Of a stretch of DNA of 64,000 nt, positions 25,201 to 33,443 are shown one piece after another. The notes under the pieces are model-generated. The model searched no databases and was not told where the DNA came from. It saw only the letters and a program-made list of their open reading frames with translations. This DNA is from JBECKS01 sp964557005 (GTDB lineage Bacteria > Pseudomonadota > Gammaproteobacteria > Pseudomonadales > JBECKS01), in NCBI GenBank assembly GCA_964557005.1, contig CAZKYI010000003.1, positions 124,001 to 188,000 of the forward strand. The letters run 5' to 3'. The translations under genes were made by a program, and so were the position numbers. How positions within the stretch are numbered: position 1 is the stretch's first letter; each line of letters starts with the position of its first letter.

Positions 25201-27327
25201 CTAATTACTGGCCAATACATCGGTGACAATTTTAGGTGTAATGAAAACCAGCAGCTCTTGCTTTTGGCTGGAATTTATCGATTTTCTGAAAAGTCGCCCG
25301 ATAATAGGCAAATCTCCAAAAAACGGTGTTTTGAACTCCTGTTGAATATCGGTAGTAACAAACACACCACCCAGAACAACTGTATCTCCGTTGGTTACCA
25401 ACACCTGAGTGTTGACCTGATTAATATCAATAATCGGGTTACCACCGGCACCTTCACCCGCCAGACTATCCTGCGTAACATTCAGATTGAGCAGGACTCT
25501 GTTATCAGGCGTAATATGAGGCGTTACCGTCAACCCTAATGCCGCTTCGACGTAGGTGATTGACACTGTACCGTTATCTATGGTCTGAATCGGTACTTTT
25601 TTACCAGAAAGAATTTGTGCTTCTTTTGCATCAGAAGTAAGAACCTTTGGTGTTGAAATAATTTCTGCCTGTCCTTCGGCTTCGATTGCTGATAACTCTA
25701 ACTCAAGCAAACCATCTCTACCCAGAAAACCAACTGACATCGAAGTTGCCTGACTATCGGTTACCCCCATATCAACCACATAAGAACTACCCGTAGGCCC
25801 AAAATCAAACAGGATAGGATCGCCCTGACTCATGTTTTCAAACTGGGTCATTCCTCTATCTGCCGTACCTGTAACCAAACGGGTGCCATTTCTGTCAAAA
25901 CCGCTGCCGCCCCATCTCACACCCAGCTCATCTGAAAGATTTGAAGAAGACACAACCACTCTGGCCTCAATCAATACCTGACGAACAGGTAAATCCAAAG
26001 TTGTAATGATGTCACGGATTTCCGCGAGCTTGGCTGCTGTATCCTGAATCAACAAGGTATTGGTTCTGGCATCCAGCACTACAGCACCGCGTTCTGAAAT
26101 GATTTTAGAATTTTCGGAAGCCAGAAATTCTTTTATATCTGCCGCAGCGGCATATTTAATTGTAAAAAATTCAGACTGGAGCGGTGCCAAAGCCTCTACT
26201 TGTTTATTGGCTTCGAGTTCCAGTTTTTCCCTTGCAGCAATTTCATCAGCGGGAGCAACCAGAAGAACATTACCCACTTTTCGTTGATCCAGACCTTTGG
26301 TTTTGAGAATTAATTCCAGCGCCTGATCCCAAGGCACGTTTTGTAAACGCAGGGTAATTTTTCCACCCACCGTATCACTTGCAACCAGATTGAGCTCGGT
26401 AAAATCTGCAATTAACTGGAGCACGGCTCTGACTTCAATATCCTGAAAATTTAATGAAAGTTTTTCACCAGTATATGAAAAGACTTTTCTGCGTTTCTTC
26501 TCAACTGCTTCGGCGGATAAAGGCTTCACACTGATAATGTAGGTATTATCTGTTTGATACGCGAGATGTTCATATTCCCCATGAGGCTTGATGGCAATTA
26601 AAACGCCATCTGATTGATTGGTGGCATCTATTTCCTTCACAGGGGTTGCGAAATCCACCACATCGAGCCGCCTTACCAATTCACCTGGAAGGCTGGTGCC
26701 GATAAATTTGACATGAATTTTATCACCTTCCTTGCGCATATTGACTCTGGTATGAGGATCGGAAAGTGAAACGACAATTTTACCTTCGCCCTCAACACCA
26801 CGCTGAAAATCCACACCGCGAATTTCCTGAGAGCTATACACGCCTGATTTTTCAGCATCAGTCTTCATTCCAGATACAGCCGCCTCTGGCGCTGCGATAG
26901 ATACTCGTTGGGGGCCACCTTCACCAAGAATCACATGAAGTGTGTTGTTACGAATTTCGGTTTTATAACTTTCCAGTTGGGTAAGATTGATAATCAGGCG
27001 GGTTCTGCTACCCGCTTCAACAACGGTAAGATTGCGTGCATTACCCAAACCAAGCTCATGGTACTTGGATTTTAATCCACTACTGACACCTTCCAAATCC
27101 AATGCAATGCGTGCAGGTTTTTCTATATTGTACCCTTTTGGCTCTGGTGGTTTGGAATCAAACGAAAAACGCAGTTCAACCTTGTCACCTGGCAAACTTG
27201 AATAATCAACACTTTGCAACTGCACAGCTTGCGCTAATGAGGTGAAAGCCAGAATGACAAAAGCAACAATCGCCTGCCCTAATCCAAACGCGGAATTTAT
27301 TCGGAAATTTTGATCTAGCGTTTTCAT
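25201..27327 (-). CDS. pilQ: Type IV pilus secretin
   Basis: 708 residues, outer-membrane secretin forming the gated channel for the pilus. A signal peptide (FVILAFTSLAQA, cleavage near 38) precedes two AMIN peptidoglycan-binding domains (about 40-140 and 165-265), a STN/N0 domain (NFQDIEVRAVLQLIADFTELN), N1 (YAAAADIKEFLAS) and a secretin domain (VLIEARVVVSSSNLSDELGVRWGG ... VPIQTIDNGT ... VTPHITPDNRVLLNL) ending LLVFITPKIV. Last of the pilMNOPQ unit. Confidence 0.95.
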   Translation of the reverse strand: MKTLDQNFRINSAFGLGQAIVAFVILAFTSLAQAVQLQSVDYSSLPGDKVELRFSFDSKPPEPKGYNIEKPARIALDLEGVSSGLKSKYHELGLGNARNLTVVEAGSRTRLIINLTQLESYKTEIRNNTLHVILGEGGPQRVSIAAPEAAVSGMKTDAEKSGVYSSQEIRGVDFQRGVEGEGKIVVSLSDPHTRVNMRKEGDKIHVKFIGTSLPGELVRRLDVVDFATPVKEIDATNQSDGVLIAIKPHGEYEHLAYQTDNTYIISVKPLSAEAVEKKRRKVFSYTGEKLSLNFQDIEVRAVLQLIADFTELNLVASDTVGGKITLRLQNVPWDQALELILKTKGLDQRKVGNVLLVAPADEIAAREKLELEANKQVEALAPLQSEFFTIKYAAAADIKEFLASENSKIISERGAVVLDARTNTLLIQDTAAKLAEIRDIITTLDLPVRQVLIEARVVVSSSNLSDELGVRWGGSGFDRNGTRLVTGTADRGMTQFENMSQGDPILFDFGPTGSSYVVDMGVTDSQATSMSVGFLGRDGLLELELSAIEAEGQAEIISTPKVLTSDAKEAQILSGKKVPIQTIDNGTVSITYVEAALGLTVTPHITPDNRVLLNLNVTQDSLAGEGAGGNPIIDINQVNTQVLVTNGDTVVLGGVFVTTDIQQEFKTPFFGDLPIIGRLFRKSINSSQKQELLVFITPKIVTDVLASN

Positions 27328-27345
27328 AATATCCTACTCTTTTTA

Positions 27346-27909
27346 TTATTCGTCTCTCAGCACCAAATTTCTTGGGCGCTCTACCCACAACTTATTACCT
27401 TCATCATCCAACTGACCGCTTGGTACGATTTCAATTACCTCGATTCTGCGTGCATTGATACTGACGACCTTGCCGTAATTCTGACCCAGATAGTCTCCTA
27501 TCTGCACACGATGAACACCACCGCTGCCATCATCAATAATTGCATACAAGGTGCCTTCCTGTTGCTCCTTGGCCAAGGTACCTACAAATAACATTGCATC
27601 GAGACTGAATCTTTCCAGAGGCTCCTTGCGACGTTGCAAATCCGGCGTAACAGATTTACCCACCTGAATTTTCGTTTCAAATACCACTTCAACAGGGCGT
27701 TCAAAGGGACTGCGCAAACCTGCGGATTGATAAGTAAAGGTCTCAAATGCCTTGAATTCAGGTGGAGGCGGAATACGGCCTTTCGGCTTGGCATTAATTT
27801 CGGCCAATTTTGCACGCAAGTCCTGCATTTCATCACCGCTGCTACAAGCAACAAGACTCAACACAGCGATGAAAAATCCAATCGTTTTAAATGAGTTAAA
27901 CGCCTTCAT
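27346..27909 (-). CDS. pilP: Type IV pilus inner-membrane lipoprotein
   Basis: 187 residues. Lipoprotein signal peptide with lipobox LVAC; Cys22 is the lipidation site. The mature protein carries the PilP fold region that docks onto the secretin (TFTYQSAGLRSPFERPVEVV and DGSGGVHRVQIGDYLGQNYGKV). Overlaps pilO by ATGA. It stabilises the PilN/PilO complex and links it to PilQ. Confidence 0.94.
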   Translation of the reverse strand: MKAFNSFKTIGFFIAVLSLVACSSGDEMQDLRAKLAEINAKPKGRIPPPPEFKAFETFTYQSAGLRSPFERPVEVVFETKIQVGKSVTPDLQRRKEPLERFSLDAMLFVGTLAKEQQEGTLYAIIDDGSGGVHRVQIGDYLGQNYGKVVSINARRIEVIEIVPSGQLDDEGNKLWVERPRNLVLRDE

Positions 27910-28526
27910 TTGGATGCCTCATCCTGATAACGATAGGTTTTGGCTTTAATATCCATTCTCAATTTTGTACCCAGATTTCGACCTTCTGCCTTGTCAGCTT
28001 CTATAACATAATCATGCAAGGTGACAATACGTGGCAAACCGGCAACACCACTGACAAAACCCGCCAGTCCGTGATACCCACCCTCCACTTTCAAATGAAT
28101 GGGCAATACAGAATAAAATTCAACTCGTTCCTCTTTTCCCAAATCAATACTTTCAAATTTGAGACCACTTCCCCTGCCGGTATTGGTAATGTCCTCTAAC
28201 AAACCTGGCACCTCTGTGTCACGAGGCAACTGCCGAAGCAGTGCAGCATAGCTGCCATCTAAATCTTCCATTTGCTTCTTGAACTCATCAAGGTTAGCCG
28301 CCTGAAATGATTTGCTTTCATAAGATTGAACGAGCTTGGCTTCCTCACCTTTCTGGCGTATTAAATCTGTTCGCACATCTGCTACCAGAAAATAATTCCC
28401 CGCAATAAAAACACCAATAAAAACCAGAAGATAAATGGCATTTTTTATATAGGCAGGCCAGGAACCGACATTCTCCGGATCGAGATTCTGAATGGTTTGT
28501 TGAATTTCTTCGAAATCAATCTTCAC
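27906..28526 (-). CDS. pilO: Type IV pilus alignment protein
   Basis: 206 residues; one membrane span near residues 27-47 (AIYLLVFIGVFIAGNYFLV), a coiled segment (about 55-100, KGEEAKLVQSYESKSFQAAN), and a periplasmic ferredoxin-like domain (ESIDLGKEERVEFYSVLPI). Forms a heterodimer with PilN. Four-base spacing to pilN, ATGA overlap with pilP. Confidence 0.93.
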   Translation of the reverse strand: MKIDFEEIQQTIQNLDPENVGSWPAYIKNAIYLLVFIGVFIAGNYFLVADVRTDLIRQKGEEAKLVQSYESKSFQAANLDEFKKQMEDLDGSYAALLRQLPRDTEVPGLLEDITNTGRGSGLKFESIDLGKEERVEFYSVLPIHLKVEGGYHGLAGFVSGVAGLPRIVTLHDYVIEADKAEGRNLGTKLRMDIKAKTYRYQDEASK

Positions 28527-28529
28527 AAA

Positions 28530-29111
28530 TCACCTGCCCTGCTCACCATTGTCGTCTTTCTGGTTGGGGGTTTCCTGCATGACCGTCAACTCAAAGATAT
28601 TGGCTTTATCTTCAGCTTGTGAATCTTTTGAACCGACCACTTTTACCAATACTGGTTCCTTAAACCAATCTGACTCATCCAGATTTCGCATCAATCTTGA
28701 AATTCTGTTATTGGTTTCTGCCACACCAAACATACGATACAGATTGCCGTTTTTCTCAATTTTTGTGTAATAAACACCTTCAGGAATGGTGTTCGCAATA
28801 GCACCCATTGCATGCACGACAACAGGACGATTTCCCTGCAATTCCTGAATGACTTTCATGCTATCCACAATCTGATCTCTTCTTTCCTGAAGCTCGCGGA
28901 TTTCAGTAATTCTGATTTCCAGACTGGCAATTTCACCCTGAATAAATTTGTTACGCGCCATCTGGCTACTGACTTCACTGCCGTAGTAGCCATAAACAAC
29001 ATAAACACACAGGCCTGCGAGAATTACGATACCGCCAATAATCGAGATGAACTGCCTTTGCAGTTCTTTACGACGTTCTTCACGCCAGGGAAGGAGGTTA
29101 ATTTTTGTCAT
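28530..29111 (-). CDS. pilN: Type IV pilus assembly protein
   Basis: 193 residues. INLLPWREERRKELQ at the N-terminus is the conserved PilN motif that lies in the PilM groove; one membrane span follows (IGGIVILAGLCVYVVYGYY), then a periplasmic region with a coiled segment and ferredoxin-like fold. ATGA overlap with pilM. It connects the cytoplasmic PilM ring to the periplasmic PilO/PilP. Confidence 0.94.
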   Translation of the reverse strand: MTKINLLPWREERRKELQRQFISIIGGIVILAGLCVYVVYGYYGSEVSSQMARNKFIQGEIASLEIRITEIRELQERRDQIVDSMKVIQELQGNRPVVVHAMGAIANTIPEGVYYTKIEKNGNLYRMFGVAETNNRISRLMRNLDESDWFKEPVLVKVVGSKDSQAEDKANIFELTVMQETPNQKDDNGEQGR

Positions 29112-30196
29112 GTGTCAAAACTCCTCAAAGCCAGTCCACATGCAATCATAAGTGCGGGCGCATCGTTACTTAAGGCACCTGCACTGACTTTGGAAGACAA
29201 AGTCATATCGACAAAAGGATTTCCAACGATGGTTGGCGTACCTACCTTCTCTTGAACCTGTTCGGCCAAGCCATCAATCGATGCCGTGCCGCCAACCAGC
29301 ACGATTTGGTCAATATCATTAAATTGACTCGACGAGAAAAAGAATTGTAACGAGCGCGAAACCTGCTGAACCACTGCGTCTTTAAAGGGCATCAGCACTT
29401 CGGTTTCATAATCATCAGGCAAGCCACCCTGTTTCTTCGCCAATCCCGCTTCTTCGACCGACAAACCGTAACGGCGCTGAATTTCTTCCGTGAGCTGTTT
29501 GCCACCAAATAATTGTTCACGGGTATAAATTGTATTGCCTTCATTGATGACGCTTAAGGTGGTCATGGTCGCACCAATATCAATAATGGCTACTGTCGCC
29601 ACATCGCCAGGCAGTTGATTGGCAATCAGGGAAAAAGCTCGCTCCATGGCATAGATTTCAACGTCCATCACTTTAGGTACAAGACCTGACATCTCAACCG
29701 CTTCCTGCTTTAACTCGATGGTCTCGTTCCTGCAGGCTGCCAACAGCACTTCAACCAGTTCATCATTGCCGTCAACAGGGCCTATGACATCAAAATCAAT
29801 ACTCACTTCATCTAACTGATAGGGAATATATTGGTCTGCTTCGACCCTGATCTGCATTTCCATATCATCTTCGTTAAGAGAAGCATCCATTTCGATGGTT
29901 TTGGTAATCACCGCCGAACCTGCAACCGCAACCGCAATATTTTTTGTGCTGGTTTTAACCCGACTGAGCAGGTTGGTGATGGCAATACTGACCCCTTCAA
30001 CATCATTGATATTTTTTTCAACGACGGCATTCTGTGGGAGTGGTTCAACGCCATAGGCTTCCACCCGATACTTATCCCCTTGTCGGGAAAGTTCGAGCAA
30101 TTTTACAGAGGTCGAACTAATATCGAGGCCAACAAGCGATATAGGTCGGGGGCCAAATAAGCCCGCAATTTGTTCTTTCAAGTCTTGGAGTTGCAT
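29108..30196 (-). CDS. pilM: Type IV pilus actin-like ATPase
   Basis: 362 residues, FtsA/actin-like fold. RPISLVGLDISSTSVKLLEL at the start is the phosphate-1 loop, VAIIDIGATMTTLSV the second, and VGGTASIDGLAEQVQ the adenosine motif. First gene of the pilM-N-O-P-Q cluster, divergent from the PBP1A gene, the usual arrangement in this group. The 196-base gap between them has AT-rich promoter-like sequence for both. Confidence 0.95.
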   Translation of the reverse strand: MQLQDLKEQIAGLFGPRPISLVGLDISSTSVKLLELSRQGDKYRVEAYGVEPLPQNAVVEKNINDVEGVSIAITNLLSRVKTSTKNIAVAVAGSAVITKTIEMDASLNEDDMEMQIRVEADQYIPYQLDEVSIDFDVIGPVDGNDELVEVLLAACRNETIELKQEAVEMSGLVPKVMDVEIYAMERAFSLIANQLPGDVATVAIIDIGATMTTLSVINEGNTIYTREQLFGGKQLTEEIQRRYGLSVEEAGLAKKQGGLPDDYETEVLMPFKDAVVQQVSRSLQFFFSSSQFNDIDQIVLVGGTASIDGLAEQVQEKVGTPTIVGNPFVDMTLSSKVSAGALSNDAPALMIACGLALRSFDT

Positions 30197-30392
30197 CTGG
30201 TTTTGGGTCTCGGAATAAGTAATTTTTCTATTTCTAATATATACTTACACGACATTCATACGAGAATACATTAAATAATAAAGCAAATACAACTGCTATA
30301 TTTAAATTTTCCGTGAAACTTCCGCACTGTAGAGGTGGTTTTACACAAAGCCCTTCATGTTTAAGTTGTAACTTATTGATTATTATAGATTT

Positions 30393-32978
30393 ATGTCAAA
30401 AATCGGCCGTTTTTTCAGAATTATCCTGCTTTTGCTGGTACTTGGCATATTTTCCTCTGCTGCGCTCGTCACTGGTATTTACTTTTATCTGAAACCTGAA
30501 CTACCCAGCATGGAAGCGCTCAGGGATATACGTTTCCAGATTCCGCTGCGTGTCTACACTCAAGATGAAAAGCTGATTGCCGAATTTGGTGAAAAACGCA
30601 GAACGCCCATCAAATACAATGAAGTGCCAGACAAGTTTGTCAAAGCGGTGTTGGCCGCCGAAGACAGTGATTTCTTCAAGCACTCTGGAGTTGACATCAA
30701 GGGGCTTACACGTGCTGTCAAACTGATGGTGCAAAACAAAGGTTCAATCAAAGGCGGCGGTGGCAGCACCATCACCATGCAATTAACACGCGCACTGTTT
30801 CTGAACAAGGAACGCAAGTTCAAACGAAAGTTCAAGGAAATCATTCTTGCCATACAACTGGAGAACGAACTTACCAAAGAGGAAATCCTTGAGCTCTATC
30901 TGAATGAAATCTATCTGGGTAAACGTGCTTACGGAATTCAGGCTGCTGCACAGGTTTACTACAACAAAAAAATAGATGAATTGAGCCTTGCTCAACTGGC
31001 GATGATTGCAGGCTTGCCCAAAGCGCCCGCTGCAAATAATCCGGTCAATAATCCTGAGCGTGCATTGGAAAGACGCAACTGGATTCTTGGAAGAATGCTT
31101 GAGCTGAACTTTATTACCAAAGAACAACATCTCGAAGCAACGCTGGAGCCACTCACCGAGAAAGATTACGGACAGGCTAATGAAATCAGTGCACCCTACG
31201 TTGCCGAAATGATTAGAAAGGAATTATTTGATCAGTTTGGTGAATCCATTTACACAGAGGGCTACAAGGCTTACGCGACCATTCATTCAAACACGCAACT
31301 GGCTGCTAACAAAGCGCTGGAGCTGGGCGTTCACCAATACGATGAAAGGCATGGTTATCGTGGTGTTATCAAACATGTAGAGCTGGAAGCACTGGCTACA
31401 TTAGCTGACAATTTTTCTCAACAGAAACATCAAATTCCAGAGTTACAAAAAACATTAGCACTGAGAAATCTCACCACGCAAAAAGCCCATGAAACCTATT
31501 CTGAGGAACAGGCAGAATTACTCTTCATCAGAAATTTATTGTCTCAACTGAATATTGATTTCTCTGCTTACTTCAAACAAATCCCTGCCTCTGCAAACTT
31601 GCATTCTGCACTCACTCTACTGGTTGATGATGAAAGCGCCTCGAGCATTTTGTTACTTGAAAATGGCACACTGGTGAAAGCAAGTGCTGAAAACATTTTA
31701 TGGGCAGCGCCTTTCGTTACCCGAAATACCGTTGGCAAAGTACCTGAAAAAATATCGCAAGTATTAAAAAGCGGCGATGTGGTTTATTTAAGAAGAAATC
31801 AGCCTGATAGCTGGCGACTTGCCCAGATACCGGAAGTACAAAGTGCGATTATTGCGCTCGATCCACAAAACGGCGCCGTGCTGGCTCTGGTCGGTGGTTA
31901 TGATCACAACGACAGCAAATTTAACAGAGCTGTTCAGGGTGGCCGTCAGGCAGGTTCCAGTTTCAAACCGTTTATTTATACCAAGGCTTTGGAAAGTGGT
32001 TTTACCGCAGCAAGCATTGTGAATGATGCGCCCGTTGTATTCGAGGATTCTGCACTGGAAGGCAAATGGAAACCTGGAAATTCTGGTGGACGTTTTTATG
32101 GCCCGATGCGCTTTCGTCAGGCGCTTTATCTTTCGCGTAATCTGGTTTCCATTCGCATTCTGAGCACGCTCGGCGTTCAACCAACCATCGATTCTATGGA
32201 ACGCTTTGGTTTTGAAAAAAATCAACTACCTGCAAATCTTTCCTTGTCGCTTGGTTCTGCAAGTCTTAACCCGATGCAGGTAGCGACAGGTTTTTCAAGT
32301 TTTGCCAATGGTGGCTATAAAATCAGCCCCTACATTCTTGATGAATTAAGAGATTCTCAAGATCACATTATTTTCAAGGCAAATCCTGCAACCGTATGCA
32401 GACAGTGTGATGCGGCAGAAGATTCAGAAAACAGCGAATCTATCTCTGAAAGCAAATCTGGGTCTGAAAGCGAACAAACGCCCATCTATGCACCAAGAAT
32501 CATGGAAGAGCGTGTCGCCTACATTATGGACAGTATTCTCGCTGATGTTATAACAAAAGGAACAGGTCGACGCGCCATGAGCATGAAGCGTAATGATTTA
32601 AGAGGCAAAACTGGCACGACCAATGATCAATTCGATGCCTGGTTTACTGGCTACAATGGCGACATCGTTACCAGCGTGTGGATTGGATTTGATGAGCCAC
32701 AAACGCTTGGGCGCGGTGAGTTCGGCGCAACTGCTGCCTTGCCGATTTGGTTAAGCTTTATGGAAACAGCACTGCAAGGAAAAGAAGAAAAGGTACTCCC
32801 TCGCCCCGATAAACTGGTGACAGTAAAAATCAATTCAAAAACCGGAGAAGCCGCCAAGCCAGGTGAGCCTGATGCAATTTTTGAAATTTTTCGTGCGGAA
32901 TTTGCACCGAAACTCAATCCGAACGAAACCCGTTCGCCTGTGCGCAATGATGATGTGATACCGGAACAGTTGTTCTAG
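30393..32978 (+). CDS. mrcA: Penicillin-binding protein 1A
   Basis: 861 residues, bifunctional peptidoglycan synthase anchored in the inner membrane (span about 8-31). Glycosyltransferase: AAEDSDFFKHSGVD with catalytic Glu90, GGSTITMQLTRAL. Transpeptidase: SSFKP with Ser522, SRN in LYLSRNLVS, and KTGTTND with Lys739. The OB-like linker of class A PBPs is present between the two. A low-complexity Ser/Glu-rich loop (about residues 672-700) follows CRQC, ahead of the KTG region. Divergent from pilM; strong bidirectional terminator just downstream. No defect seen. Confidence 0.95.
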   Translation: MSKIGRFFRIILLLLVLGIFSSAALVTGIYFYLKPELPSMEALRDIRFQIPLRVYTQDEKLIAEFGEKRRTPIKYNEVPDKFVKAVLAAEDSDFFKHSGVDIKGLTRAVKLMVQNKGSIKGGGGSTITMQLTRALFLNKERKFKRKFKEIILAIQLENELTKEEILELYLNEIYLGKRAYGIQAAAQVYYNKKIDELSLAQLAMIAGLPKAPAANNPVNNPERALERRNWILGRMLELNFITKEQHLEATLEPLTEKDYGQANEISAPYVAEMIRKELFDQFGESIYTEGYKAYATIHSNTQLAANKALELGVHQYDERHGYRGVIKHVELEALATLADNFSQQKHQIPELQKTLALRNLTTQKAHETYSEEQAELLFIRNLLSQLNIDFSAYFKQIPASANLHSALTLLVDDESASSILLLENGTLVKASAENILWAAPFVTRNTVGKVPEKISQVLKSGDVVYLRRNQPDSWRLAQIPEVQSAIIALDPQNGAVLALVGGYDHNDSKFNRAVQGGRQAGSSFKPFIYTKALESGFTAASIVNDAPVVFEDSALEGKWKPGNSGGRFYGPMRFRQALYLSRNLVSIRILSTLGVQPTIDSMERFGFEKNQLPANLSLSLGSASLNPMQVATGFSSFANGGYKISPYILDELRDSQDHIIFKANPATVCRQCDAAEDSENSESISESKSGSESEQTPIYAPRIMEERVAYIMDSILADVITKGTGRRAMSMKRNDLRGKTGTTNDQFDAWFTGYNGDIVTSVWIGFDEPQTLGRGEFGATAALPIWLSFMETALQGKEEKVLPRPDKLVTVKINSKTGEAAKPGEPDAIFEIFRAEFAPKLNPNETRSPVRNDDVIPEQLF

Positions 32979-32998
32979 TATCAAAAATCCCCAGCAAT

Positions 32999-33024
32999 AA
33001 AAAAGGCGCATAAGCGCCTTTTTT
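32999..33024. terminator. Bidirectional terminator between mrcA and rpmE
   Basis: AAAAAAGGCGC and GCGCCTTTTTT form an 11-bp perfect stem with an ATAA loop, so it ends transcription from both converging genes. Typical Rho-independent form in either direction. Confidence 0.92.
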
Positions 33025-33048
33025 ATTGAACTGAATTTTAAAAGCTGC

Positions 33049-33270
33049 CTAGGCTTTTTTCGTGCTGCGTTTCGCCCCGAAGCGCTTGTTAAATTTATCG
33101 ATACGACCCGCTGTATCGACAATTTTTTGTTGCCCTGTATAAAAAGGGTGGCATGCAGAACAAATATCCAGATGAATATCTTTGCCAACAGTTGAACGTG
33201 TTTTAATGCTATTACCGCAACTGCAAGTCGCCGTAATATCAGCATACGCTGGATGAATGTCTTTTTTCAT
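33049..33270 (-). CDS. rpmE: 50S ribosomal protein L31
   Basis: 73 residues. Zinc-binding form: Cys16, Cys18 (CSC), Cys37 and Cys40 (CSAC), so it is not the zinc-independent paralogue. KDIHPAYADITATCSCGNS and HPFYTGQQK with a basic C-terminus are the bL31 signature. In proteobacteria it is often divergent from priA, as here. Confidence 0.97.
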   Translation of the reverse strand: MKKDIHPAYADITATCSCGNSIKTRSTVGKDIHLDICSACHPFYTGQQKIVDTAGRIDKFNKRFGAKRSTKKA

Positions 33271-33293
33271 GGTGCTACCCTGTTCATGCCGCC

Positions 33294-33327
33294 ACCTGAG
33301 CCTTTGCCGAATTCGGCTTTGTCAGGC
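33294..33327 (-). promoter_or_regulatory. Candidate structured rpmE leader (L31 leader-like)
   Basis: On the minus strand GCCUGA pairs with UCAGGU around an internal perfect palindrome GCCGAATTCGGC (33306-33317), 24 to 57 bases ahead of the rpmE start. L31 leader motifs that may bind the protein and autoregulate it have been described in gammaproteobacteria. I did not have the consensus to compare, so this is a position and shape argument. Confidence 0.35.
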
Positions 33328-33443
33328 ACCGCATTGATTGATATAGAATAAACGATTAGTTTGTGTTGCCCTGCTTGCCAACCATCGGGCGGCTCAAAGG
33401 GAGGCGCATCATATCAAAGAATTCCCTGGATACAAGCCGTTTT

